DNA from: Chloroflexi bacterium UBA4730
Lineage (GTDB): Bacteria; Chloroflexota; Limnocylindria; P2-11E
Assembly (NCBI GenBank): GCA_002404155.1
Contig: DHJC01000088.1
Location: 1-41,047 of the forward strand
Direction of reading: 5' to 3'
DNA: 41,047 nucleotides
A model generated the notes under the pieces. The model was not told where the DNA came from and did not search any database. It saw nothing but the letters and a program-made list of their open reading frames with translations. The position numbers were made by a program, and so were the translations under genes. This document shows positions 1 through 7,381 of the stretch, in pieces (position 1 is the first letter of the stretch; each line of letters starts with the position of its first letter).

Positions 1-50
1 ACGTCCGTGGGCAGTACAGCTAGCTCTTCGAAGACAGCCCCTCCGCTGGT

Positions 51-89
51 GGCGGCGCTCCCGGAGCCTTCCCGGGAGCGCCGCCTTTT
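51..89 (+). terminator. Intrinsic terminator of an upstream gene
   Basis: A perfect 14-bp GC-rich inverted repeat (left arm 51-64, right arm 72-85) encloses a 7-nt loop and is followed by four T at 86-89. This is a classic Rho-independent terminator on the plus strand. It lies before the first gene here, so it most likely ends a gene to the left of the window. Confidence 0.85.
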
Positions 90-133
90 CAGGCCGAGTA
101 GCGTTCAGGCCGGTGGGCCGTTGGATATCGGGG

Positions 134-2140
134 ATGCACCAGGACCGGGTCGACACCCGCGATCTCGAGCGCGCCACGCTGCGGATCCGGCTGGCCAACG
201 TGGCCCTCGGGGCGACCCTCCTTGTGCTCACGCCGCGGTCTGACGCGACGGCGGCGGGGGCAGTACTCCTGGGCTACACGGCCACGATCCTGATCCGGCG
301 GTTCGCCCCAGCTCGCCTGCCCACAGCCCCCGCGCTCGCGGTGGGCCTGGACGTCCTCTACGCCCTCGGCCTCTCGCTCCTGGTGCCGCTCTCGGCGGGG
401 ACCTGGGCGCTCTACGCCTTCGCCATCGGGACCGCCGCGATCCAATTCGGTGCGATTGGTGCCGCGGTGGCGACGGCAGCGTCGATCCTGGCGTACGACC
501 TCGTCATCGCCGTGCGCGCCGAAGACCTCCGTCCGAGCGACCTCTGGCCGGTGCAGCTCCTCCTCGGGATCGGGGTGATCGTCGCCGAGCTCATGTGGGG
601 CGTGACCCGTGGCGATGTTGGCCGGCGACGCCTTCGCACATTCGCGTTGGCCCAGCGGGACCTCATCGCCGCGGCCACCGAGGACGAGCTCCTTGATCGC
701 CTCGCCGATCACGCCGTGCGTAGCTTCGGCGCGTCATCCGCGTGGATCGAGGTCAGAGCGGGCGATGCCGAGACCAAGCTCCATCGTCGGGGGTTCGTAC
801 TTTCGGACGAACGCGCCCCCTCGCCGCTGATGCCGGCCTGGCAACTGGACGATCTGGGGGTCACGCGGCTTCGCTGCTCGTTCGCCGATGCGCAGACGGT
901 CGAAGCGGCCGAGCCGGTCATCCGCGATCTGGTGGTGGATACGGCTCCGCTCCTTGCCGCTGCTCGCGAACGGTCGGCCCTGTCGCACGCCAAGGCCACG
1001 CTCGATCGCACCCTCGAAGGTGTTCGCGCCCTCGACCGCGATCGCGTCGCGAACGCGGTGCTCGCGGAGGTCCTGGGCGTTGCAACGGCCATCGCGGGAC
1101 CCGCCGCGCTCGTGCGGCCGGCGGACGGGACCATCGTCGCTGGCGATCTCGGCCGGCGGGACGCCCTCGCGCTGGTCAGAGACACGACGCCGCCCGCACT
1201 CATCCGCGGGCGCGCAAATGTGCGGTCAGGAGTGGTCGTCTCCGCTGGGCCCGGATTGCTTCTGGTCGCGGTCGGGGCAACGCGAGATCTCACCGACGAC
1301 GACCTTCACGCGCTATCGCTGCTCGGCGAGATCGGCGCGGGCGCGACGGCCCGGATCACTGAACGCGACGAGTACGTGGACCGTGGGAAGGCGCTCGAAC
1401 GTCAGGTTGCCGAGGTCGGCGAGCAGTTACGCGCCAGGGACGACGCGGTCGCGTCGGCGGTGCACGAGCTGCGGACGCCGCTCACATCGGTACACGCGTA
1501 CGCGCAGCTGACGTCGCGCAATCTTCAGGCCGTACAGCAACAGGTGAAGCAGCTCGATCGGCTCATCGGCGATCTGCTGCGATCGCCAGGCGAGCCGCGA
1601 AGCCGTCTCGAGCTGGACGATGTCGATCTGCTCCACGAGGCGAAGCAGGCCGGGCGCCGCGTCGCGCTGGTCTCGGGAAGACGCGTGAACGTGGGCGCCG
1701 TCGGCCATGGTCCGTTCATCGTCCGCGCGGATCGCAGCCGCATCGAGCAGGTGATCGACAATCTGCTCGGCAACGCAGTCAAGTTCTCGGTGCCCGACCA
1801 GGAGGTGGACGTGGAGCTCGACCGTGGCGAGTCCGAGGTCGTGCTCGCGGTGACGGATCATGGGTCCGGTATCCCGGGCGACGAGCTGGAGCGGGTCTTC
1901 GAGCGCTACTACCGCAGCACCATGGAGGGCGGCTCGGTCGGCGGGGAAGGGATCGGGCTCGCGATCGCCCGTGAGATCGTCGCCGCGCATAGCGGCCGGA
2001 TCTGGGCCACGAGCGACGGACCGGGAACGGGAAGCACGTTCTTCGTGCGCCTACCGATCGTGCAGCCCGACACGGTCGAACAGCCCCTAGAGTCGAGCGG
2101 TGGCCGACGATCTGGCGAAGAAGCTCCTCATCACGCCTGA
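134..2140 (+). CDS. Membrane-anchored sensor histidine kinase (orphan)
   Basis: Two-component sensor kinase of about 668 aa. The first ~170 residues hold several hydrophobic stretches, probably 4-5 membrane segments without a large outer loop. A GAF-like region (about 180-400) follows, then a HisKA dimerisation helix with the H-box VHELRTPLTS (phospho-acceptor His about residue 444) and a HATPase_c domain with the N-box NLLGNAVKFS, G1 DHGSGIPGD, the F-box-like FERYYRS and G2 GEGIGLAIA. All ATP-binding boxes look intact. No response regulator lies beside it, so its partner is elsewhere. The start is taken at ATG 134, with a weak CGGGG just before it; GTG 113 in the same frame would add 7 residues. 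The 3' end overlaps the next gene by 41 nt. The signal sensed cannot be read from the sequence. Confidence 0.88.
   Translation: MHQDRVDTRDLERATLRIRLANVALGATLLVLTPRSDATAAGAVLLGYTATILIRRFAPARLPTAPALAVGLDVLYALGLSLLVPLSAGTWALYAFAIGTAAIQFGAIGAAVATAASILAYDLVIAVRAEDLRPSDLWPVQLLLGIGVIVAELMWGVTRGDVGRRRLRTFALAQRDLIAAATEDELLDRLADHAVRSFGASSAWIEVRAGDAETKLHRRGFVLSDERAPSPLMPAWQLDDLGVTRLRCSFADAQTVEAAEPVIRDLVVDTAPLLAAARERSALSHAKATLDRTLEGVRALDRDRVANAVLAEVLGVATAIAGPAALVRPADGTIVAGDLGRRDALALVRDTTPPALIRGRANVRSGVVVSAGPGLLLVAVGATRDLTDDDLHALSLLGEIGAGATARITERDEYVDRGKALERQVAEVGEQLRARDDAVASAVHELRTPLTSVHAYAQLTSRNLQAVQQQVKQLDRLIGDLLRSPGEPRSRLELDDVDLLHEAKQAGRRVALVSGRRVNVGAVGHGPFIVRADRSRIEQVIDNLLGNAVKFSVPDQEVDVELDRGESEVVLAVTDHGSGIPGDELERVFERYYRSTMEGGSVGGEGIGLAIAREIVAAHSGRIWATSDGPGTGSTFFVRLPIVQPDTVEQPLESSGGRRSGEEAPHHA
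2088..2093 (+). promoter_or_regulatory. -10 box TAGAGT, probable leaderless promoter of the DUF3052-like gene
   Basis: TAGAGT lies exactly 6 nt before GTG 2100, inside the 3' end of the kinase gene, and no Shine-Dalgarno sequence precedes the GTG. The spacing would put transcription start at or next to the start codon. The same layout recurs at several other starts in this window. Confidence 0.5.
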
Positions 2141-2492
2141 TGCGCGAGTGCTGCTGCTCAACGCCCCCATCGGGTACGCGAAGAAGCTCGATCCGCTCCC
2201 GGCCGGTGCGACCGTCACGGACAAGCGCGGCACGTCCGCGGACGTGGTCGTGGCATTCGCCCGCGACAGCGCGGAGCTGAAGCGCTTGGCCACCTCATTC
2301 GGGGCGCTCGAGGAGGAGGCCGTGCTGTGGGTTTGCTACCCGAACGGCGGCACGAAGGCCGGCACCGATCTGGACCGAGACATCCTGCACGCGGCCATGG
2401 CGAAGCACGAGCTGACGGGCGTCTCGCTCGTCGCGGTGGACGACACCTGGTCCGCGATGCGATTCCGCGCTCCCGAGGACGTCGGCAGCTAA
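2100..2492 (+). CDS. DUF3052-like small protein
   Basis: A 130-aa soluble protein. It begins with a KLLITP segment, then LLLNAPIGY, a variable middle, VVVAFARD, an LWVCYPNGG segment, DRDILHAAM and a C-terminal VAVDDTWSAMRFR. This order resembles the DUF3052 family of small proteins of unknown function, recognised from memory rather than by search. The GTG start at 2100 lies inside the kinase gene in another frame. The absence of an SD and the -10 box six bases upstream favour leaderless translation. The stop codon TAA (2490-2492) is itself part of the -10 box for the thrS leader. No function can be assigned. Confidence 0.75.
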   Translation: MADDLAKKLLITPDARVLLLNAPIGYAKKLDPLPAGATVTDKRGTSADVVVAFARDSAELKRLATSFGALEEEAVLWVCYPNGGTKAGTDLDRDILHAAMAKHELTGVSLVAVDDTWSAMRFRAPEDVGS

Positions 2493-2697
2493 TATCGTCC
2501 TAGCGCGACGACGCGGATAGTGCCTTCGCGGCAGGATCGCCGAGCGAGCCGGGACAGTGGAAGCCGGTGCGATCAACGCGAGGGAGACCACCGCCGAGCG
2601 TCATCGAATGAGCGCCCCGGCCAGTGCCGGGGAAGCTGGGTGGAACCGCGAGAGTGATCTCGTCCCAGTGATGGCGACATCACATTGGAGGCGAGAG
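2490..2697 (+). promoter_or_regulatory. thrS T-box leader, SD-sequestering (translational) type, with promoter
   Basis: A near-consensus -10 box TAATAT (2490-2495) should start a leader of about 195 nt. The T-box bulge TGGAACCG begins at 2641. It sits in an antisequestrator helix formed by CTGGG 2636-2640 with CCCAG 2664-2668 and CGAGA 2649-2653 with TCTCG 2658-2662. In UGGA the final A would pair with a U discriminator base, which fits many tRNA-Thr. Tandem ACC triplets (2587-2592), just before the 3' side of stem I, are plausible Thr specifier codons. There is no T-run. Instead CTCG..TCC (2659-2665) can pair with the SD region GGAGGCGAG (2687-2695), with hairpin GTGATG-GCGA-CATCAC (2668-2683) inside, which hides the thrS SD. 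Regulation is therefore inferred to be translational. Confidence 0.8.
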
Positions 2698-4536
2698 ATG
2701 GCGAAGCCAGAGCAACGAATGGGCCGCAAGGCTGACCACGGACCCGACGACCTCTACGCGCTGCGCCACTCGGCCGCGCACGTGATGGCCGGCGCGGTCC
2801 TCGAGCTCTTTCCCGACGCGAGGTTCGGCTTCGGCCCTCCTGTGACCGACGGCTTCTACTACGACTTCGACCTTCCGCGCGCGCTCCAGCCCGACGACCT
2901 CGCGAAGATCGAGGAGCGCATGCAGGCGATGGTGAAGAAAGACGTGCCGTTCGAGCGGAGCGAGATGGACGTCCCGCAGGCCCTCCGGTTCTTCGGCGAC
3001 AAGCATCAGGACTACAAGGTGGACCAGATCCAGAAGCTCGACGAAACGATCGAGGACGGGAAGGTCGGCGTGTACACGCACGGCGGCTTCGTCGATCTGT
3101 GCCGCGGGCCGCACCTCGAGCGCACCGGAAAGATCGGCCCGTTCAAGCTCATGTCCATCGCTGGCGCGTACTGGCGCGGCGACGAGCACAACGCCCAGCT
3201 GCAGCGCGTCTACGGGACCGTCTGGCCGACCCAGCCAGAGCTCGATGCGTACCTGGAGCGCCTCAAGGAGATCGACCGGCGCGATCATCGCGCGCTCGGG
3301 CGCGACCTCGAGCTGTTCCGCATCGACGAGGAGCTCGGGTCCGGGCTCGTGCTCTGGCTGCCGAACCTCTCGATCGTCCGCGAGGAGCTGGAGACCTGGT
3401 GGCGCGCCGAGCACCGCAAGCGCGGCTACACGCTCGTGTACACCCCGCACATTGCGCACGAGAAGATCTACCAGCGGTCGGGCCACCTCGAGAAGTACGG
3501 CGAGAACATGTACGGGCCGCTCCCGCTGGACGATGGCAACCAGAACTTCTGGATCAAGCCGATGAACTGTCCGGGCCATATCAAAGTCTTCCAGTCGAAG
3601 ATCCATTCGTACCGCGACCTGCCGATGCGCATCGGCGAGCTCGGGACGGTCTACCGGTACGAGCGCGGGGGCACACTGCACGGAATGTTGCGCGTCCGCG
3701 GCTTCACCCAGGACGACTCGCACATCTTCTGCTCATGGGATCAGGCGCAGGCCGAGATCGGGAAGGTCTTCGATCTCGCGATGGAGTTCCTCCGCATCTT
3801 CGGCTACACGGATCCGGCGATCTACCTGGCCACTCGGCCCGCCAAGCGGCTCGGCACGGACGACCTCTGGGACAAGGCTGAGGCGGCGCTGCGCCAGGCG
3901 CTCGGCGAGCGCGAGGTCCCGTACAAGATCGACGAAGGCGGCGGCGTGTTCTACGCCCCGAAGATCGACATCAAGATGCGCGACGCCATCGGTCGCGAGT
4001 GGCAAGGACCGACGATCCAGATCGACTTGAACCTGCCGGAGCGCTTCGACGTGACGTTCGTGAACGAGCAGGGCCAGCGCGAGCGCGCTGTGATGATCCA
4101 TCGCGTGCTGTTCGGCAGCCTCGAGCGCTTCGTCGGCGGCCTGATCGAGCATTACGCCGGTAACTTCCCGCTCTGGCTCGCGTGGGAGCAGGTCACGGTG
4201 ATCCCGGTGCGCGAGAGCGCTCGTCCGTACGCCGAGGAGGTCGCGACGCTCCTGCGGGACCGAGGGCTCCGGGTCGCGCTCGATGCGCAAGCCGGCGACA
4301 TGCGTACCCGGATCAAGGAGGCGACGGAGCGCAAGGCGAACTACATCCTCGTGGTCGGTGACCGCGAGGCCGCCGCCCGCCAGGTGTCGATCCGCAGGCG
4401 CGGATCCCGCGACGAAGAGCGCGGCGTCGCAGTGGACGCGATCGTCGAGCGGCTCGTCGCCGAGCGCGACGGCAAGCAGCTGCCGCCCGACTTCGTCCGT
4501 CCGGAGGGTGCGCCGACGCTCATGGCCGACGCGTGA
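2698..4536 (+). CDS. thrS: Threonine-tRNA ligase, TGS-less
   Basis: Cytosolic class II synthetase that charges tRNA-Thr and edits Ser-tRNA-Thr. The protein is 612 aa. It begins directly with the N2 editing domain: the HSAAH motif lies at residues 24-28 and CRGPH comes later. The usual N-terminal TGS domain of about 60 residues is missing. The catalytic core has MNCPGH (zinc Cys), motif 2 around RYERGGTLHGMLRVRGF and motif 3 around MIHRVLFGSLERF, and is followed by an anticodon-binding domain from about residue 500. The start is ATG 2698, six bases after GGAGG (2687-2691). Longer in-frame starts would lie inside the T-box leader and are rejected. The stop overlaps the next gene (GTGA). Expression should rise when uncharged tRNA-Thr binds the leader. 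Confidence 0.97.
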   Translation: MAKPEQRMGRKADHGPDDLYALRHSAAHVMAGAVLELFPDARFGFGPPVTDGFYYDFDLPRALQPDDLAKIEERMQAMVKKDVPFERSEMDVPQALRFFGDKHQDYKVDQIQKLDETIEDGKVGVYTHGGFVDLCRGPHLERTGKIGPFKLMSIAGAYWRGDEHNAQLQRVYGTVWPTQPELDAYLERLKEIDRRDHRALGRDLELFRIDEELGSGLVLWLPNLSIVREELETWWRAEHRKRGYTLVYTPHIAHEKIYQRSGHLEKYGENMYGPLPLDDGNQNFWIKPMNCPGHIKVFQSKIHSYRDLPMRIGELGTVYRYERGGTLHGMLRVRGFTQDDSHIFCSWDQAQAEIGKVFDLAMEFLRIFGYTDPAIYLATRPAKRLGTDDLWDKAEAALRQALGEREVPYKIDEGGGVFYAPKIDIKMRDAIGREWQGPTIQIDLNLPERFDVTFVNEQGQRERAVMIHRVLFGSLERFVGGLIEHYAGNFPLWLAWEQVTVIPVRESARPYAEEVATLLRDRGLRVALDAQAGDMRTRIKEATERKANYILVVGDREAAARQVSIRRRGSRDEERGVAVDAIVERLVAERDGKQLPPDFVRPEGAPTLMADA

Positions 4537-5654
4537 CGATCCCGATCCTCAGTGGCCTGCAAGTCGTGCTGCGGCCGATGACCATGGCCGACCTGCCGCA
4601 CCTCATGCGGTGGGGGAGCGAGCCGGAGTTCCGCTGGCACCAATGGGGCATGCGGCCCGGCCGGTTCGTTGAGGCCGACGCGCGCACGTGGGTCGAGTTC
4701 ATGACCCGGGACGGCGACTCAGGGGCGTGGGTCATCGACCACGGCAGGAAGCCGATCGGCTTCGCGAACTTCCGCGACATCAAGCCGAAGAGCAAGAGCT
4801 GCGAGATCGGCATCGGGATCGGCGAGCCGGGGCTCTGGGGTAAGCACCTCGGCCGCGAGGCCCTTGGGCTCGAGGTCGACTACCTGCAGCGCGAGCTCGG
4901 ACTGCACCGGATCGGCCTGAGCGTGGTCGCGCACAACGACCGCGCGATCTGGATGTACAAGAGCCTCGGGTTCGTGGTGGAGGGCATCGAGCGGGACGGC
5001 ATCGGACGCGAGGAAGGCTTTCTCGACGACGTCAAGATGGCGTTGGTGAAGGGGAAGCCACGTCCTGACTTCGATCCGCGGCCGGTGGCACTCGAGGGCG
5101 ATCACGTCCGCCTCGAGCCGCTGCGAATGGAGCATGCCGCGGCATTGTTCGCGGCCGGCGACGAGGACGACATCTGGCTCCAGATGATCCCGCGCCCACA
5201 GGGGCTCGACGGCTACGCGAAGTACATCCGGTGGGCCCTCGATCAGACGATCCTCGGGCAGCAGCTGCCGTTCGCCGTCGTCCGGCGGTCCGATGGCGAG
5301 CTCGTTGGGACGACCCGCTACGCCCATATCGACCCGCCAAACCGCACGATCGAGATCGGGTACACGTGGTATGGGAAGGGTGCCCGGCGGACCCCCATCA
5401 ACACCGAGTCGAAGCTGCTCCTGATGACGCATGCGTTCGAGACCTTCGAGGCCAACCGCGTGTGGCTTCAGACCGACAAGCGAAATGCGCGCTCGCAGGA
5501 CGCGATCGCCCGGCTGGGCGCGGTGAAGGAAGCCGAGCTGCGGAACGAGCGCATCCTCGCGGACGGCCGGCTCCGCACCAGTGTCGTCTTCAGCGTCATC
5601 GCGGAGGATTGGCCCGATACGAAGCGCCACATCCAGGGTTTCCTGGCCAGGTGA
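4533..5654 (+). CDS. Tandem GNAT-family N-acetyltransferase
   Basis: A 373-aa protein with two GNAT folds in series, about residues 1-170 and 180-373. Each half begins with an LRPM- or LEPL-like strand and ends with the acetyl-CoA region. The first half has GIGIGEPGLWGKHLGREA and a later N-(x)n-Y-LGF segment; the second has EIGYTWYGKGARRTPINTE and a KRNARSQDAIARLGA segment. Both resemble the RimJ/RimL-like (Acetyltransf_3) branch that acetylates protein N-termini or small amines. The GTG start overlaps the thrS stop codon by four bases, so it is translationally coupled and shares T-box control. The substrate is unknown; a role linked to translation is only suggested by position. Confidence 0.85.
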   Translation: MTIPILSGLQVVLRPMTMADLPHLMRWGSEPEFRWHQWGMRPGRFVEADARTWVEFMTRDGDSGAWVIDHGRKPIGFANFRDIKPKSKSCEIGIGIGEPGLWGKHLGREALGLEVDYLQRELGLHRIGLSVVAHNDRAIWMYKSLGFVVEGIERDGIGREEGFLDDVKMALVKGKPRPDFDPRPVALEGDHVRLEPLRMEHAAALFAAGDEDDIWLQMIPRPQGLDGYAKYIRWALDQTILGQQLPFAVVRRSDGELVGTTRYAHIDPPNRTIEIGYTWYGKGARRTPINTESKLLLMTHAFETFEANRVWLQTDKRNARSQDAIARLGAVKEAELRNERILADGRLRTSVVFSVIAEDWPDTKRHIQGFLAR

Positions 5655-5701
5655 TATCCTTTCGGTCTGTTCAAGACGTCTTCTGACCGCGGAGCGAGCC
5701 A
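5652..5701 (+). promoter_or_regulatory. infC promoter (extended -10 TGATATCCT) and short leader
   Basis: TGA-TATCCT (5652-5660) is an extended -10 element that overlaps the stop codon of the acetyltransferase gene. Transcription would begin near 5667. The ~35-nt leader contains the palindrome AAGACGTCTT (5673-5682) and the SD core GGAG (5691-5694), seven bases before the ATA start of infC. No good -35 box is visible, as is usual for extended -10 promoters. Confidence 0.5.
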
Positions 5702-6505
5702 ATAGCTCCCGAGCTCCGCATCAACGACCAGATCCGCGTTCCCACCGTCCGCCTCATCGGCGCCGACGGATCCCAACTTGGCGTCGTACCGACCCCCCGG
5801 GCGCTTCAGCTCGCCCAGAGCGAAGGGTGGGATCTCGTCGAGATCGCGCCCAACGCGACCCCGCCGGTCGCGAAGATCCTCGACTTCGGGAAGTACCGGT
5901 ACGAGGAGCAGCAGAAGGCCAAGGACGCCAAGAAGAAGCAGCGCGCCGTCACGTGGAAAGAGATCCGCATGGCGCCGAAGATCGACGACCACGACATCGA
6001 GACCAAGATCAAGGCCGCCGCGCGCTTCCTCGACGAGGGCGACAAGCTGAAGGTGACCGTTCGGTTCCGCGGCCGTGAGATGGCGCACCCCGACCGGGGC
6101 CGCGCCCTCCTCCTCGCGGTCGGCGAGAAGCTCAAGGACCACGGCGTCATCGAGCGGATGCCGCTACTCGAGGGGCGCCAGATGATCATGGTCATGAATC
6201 CGGTGCGGGCGCCGCAGGTGCAGAACGCACCTGGTGGCGGCGCACCAGCGTCCGCTGTTGGTGCGCCCGTGGCGGCTTCTGCTGGTCGTGTGCCGGCGCC
6301 GGCGTCATCGCCGGCGGCTAACTCGCCGGCTTCGCCCGCGCCGCGCCCGACCTCGCCGATGCCGGCGGCTCAACAGCCACGGCCCGCATCTGCGGCTCCT
6401 GGGGTTCGCCCTGCTCCTGCTGCGCCGCGCGCCGCTACTCCCGCAGCCGCCGCGCCCGCTCGACCGGCGCCGGCTCGTCCGCCTACGGGGAATCGCGTAC
6501 AGTAG
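5702..6505 (+). CDS. infC: Translation initiation factor IF-3 with ATA start and Ala/Pro-rich tail
   Basis: IF-3 binds the 30S subunit, keeps 50S away and checks start codon and initiator tRNA. The conserved N-terminal domain starts at ELRINDQIRVPTVRLI and is followed by VEIAPNATPPVAKILDFGKY, the linker and the C-terminal domain ending in MNPV. The reading frame is open only back to TGA 5684. No ATG, GTG or TTG lies between that stop and the conserved start, and the next one (ATG 5969) would delete the whole N-domain. ATA 5702, seven bases after GGAG, is therefore the start. IF-3 genes classically use rare starts (ATT in E. coli) so that IF-3 represses its own mRNA. After about residue 175 comes a ~90-residue Ala/Pro/Ser tail not found in typical IF-3. 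Total 267 aa; first gene of infC-rpmI-rplT. Confidence 0.95.
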   Translation: MAPELRINDQIRVPTVRLIGADGSQLGVVPTPRALQLAQSEGWDLVEIAPNATPPVAKILDFGKYRYEEQQKAKDAKKKQRAVTWKEIRMAPKIDDHDIETKIKAAARFLDEGDKLKVTVRFRGREMAHPDRGRALLLAVGEKLKDHGVIERMPLLEGRQMIMVMNPVRAPQVQNAPGGGAPASAVGAPVAASAGRVPAPASSPAANSPASPAPRPTSPMPAAQQPRPASAAPGVRPAPAAPRAATPAAAAPARPAPARPPTGNRVQ

Positions 6506-6538
6506 TCGTCCCACGCAGTCGAAGGAGTCGGTATCACT

Positions 6539-6736
6539 GTGCCCAAGCTCAAGAGCCACAGCGGTGCGAAGAAGCGGTTCAAGATCACCGGGTCGGGCAA
6601 GATCGCCCGGGCCAAGGCCTTCAAGGGCCACTTGAACGCGCACAAGTCGCCGCAGCGCAAGCGCCGCCACGCAGGCAAGGGCCTCGTGGACAAGGCGGAC
6701 GTCAAGCAGGTCCGCAAACTGCTGCCGAACCTTTAA
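6539..6736 (+). CDS. rpmI: 50S ribosomal protein L35
   Basis: A 65-aa, very basic protein with the L35 signature: KLKSHSGAKKRFK at the N-terminus, then TGSGKIARAKAFKGH and RKRRHAGKGLVDKADV. Length matches the family. The GTG start at 6539 is preceded by GAAGGAG (6521-6527), a somewhat long 11-base spacing. It lies 33 bases after infC and 13 before rplT in the standard infC-rpmI-rplT operon. Confidence 0.97.
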   Translation: MPKLKSHSGAKKRFKITGSGKIARAKAFKGHLNAHKSPQRKRRHAGKGLVDKADVKQVRKLLPNL

Positions 6737-6749
6737 GGACGGGATGTAG

Positions 6750-7127
6750 ATGTCACGGGTGAAGCGCGGCGTTGCCGCGCACAGGAAGCACAAGAAGCTC
6801 CTCCACGAGGCCGAAGGCCGGCGCGGCGCGAAGCGCAAGCTCGTCCGTCCGGCCCGTGAGGCCGCGATCCACGCCCTCTCCTACGCGTATCGCGACCGTC
6901 GCGCGCGCAAGGCCCAATTCCGCGCGCTGTGGATCGCGCGGATCAACGCCGCCTCGCGTGAGGCGGGTGTGTCGTACAGCCGGTTGATGTCGGCGCTCCG
7001 TAAGGCCGATGTGGGGCTCGACCGCAAGATCCTCGCGGAGATGGCGGTCAACGATCCGAAGATCTTCCGCCACTACGTTGACCTGGTGCGCGACAATAAG
7101 CTCAAGTCGGAGACGCCACAGAGTTAA
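6750..7127 (+). CDS. rplT: 50S ribosomal protein L20
   Basis: A 125-aa protein with the L20 pattern: N-terminal SRVKRGVAAHRKHKKLL extension, the helical RRARKAQFRALWIARINAA region and a compact C-terminal domain with LAEMAVNDPKIF. It nucleates 50S assembly on 23S rRNA. ATG 6750 follows AAGGA (6735-6739). In E. coli and B. subtilis L20 represses this operon by binding its mRNA. The leader here is too short for me to recognise such a site. Confidence 0.97.
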   Translation: MSRVKRGVAAHRKHKKLLHEAEGRRGAKRKLVRPAREAAIHALSYAYRDRRARKAQFRALWIARINAASREAGVSYSRLMSALRKADVGLDRKILAEMAVNDPKIFRHYVDLVRDNKLKSETPQS

Positions 7128-7134
7128 CACGGCC

Positions 7135-7359
7135 AGGACGGAGAGCAGTACCGCAGGGTCGCTCGACAGGGAAGACCGGTGACGCATTGAGACCGGTCGA
7201 GATGTGGACAGCGGGAATTCGCTCCAGAGCCGACCGGCAGAAAAGCCGGTCCGGGATGAGCCCGATAGCGCTCAGAACGAAGTGTCGGTCGCAACGGCGA
7301 CCGGAACACGGGTGGTACCACGGAGGTGAGCCTTCGTCCCGAGGGGACGAGGGCTTTTT
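7135..7359 (+). promoter_or_regulatory. pheST T-box riboswitch, transcription-attenuation type, Phe (UUC) specifier
   Basis: Stem I starts with GGAGAGCAGTACC near 7140, the usual kink-turn style base, and includes a 7-bp hairpin (GACCGGT/ACCGGTC). The specifier TTC (7218-7220) follows GCGGGAA on the 3' side of the stem I loop and reads Phe. The T-box sequence TGGTACCACG (7313-7322) sits in an antiterminator built from CGGG 7309-7312 with CCCG 7338-7341 and CGGAGG 7321-7326 with CCTTCG 7331-7336. UGGU pairs with an A discriminator, as in tRNA-Phe. The competing terminator is at 7329-7359. Uncharged tRNA-Phe should allow readthrough into pheS. I see no clear promoter; the leader may also be fed by readthrough from rplT. 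Confidence 0.92.
7329..7359 (+). terminator. T-box-controlled terminator before pheS
   Basis: The left arm AGCCTTCGTCCC (7329-7340), a 3-nt loop and the right arm 7344-7355 form a 12-bp helix with one G-U pair, followed by five T (7355-7359). It shares the CCTTCGTCCCG segment with the antiterminator, so the two folds exclude each other. Confidence 0.92.
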
Positions 7360-7381
7360 GCTGCCCGAAGAGGAGGCGCAC

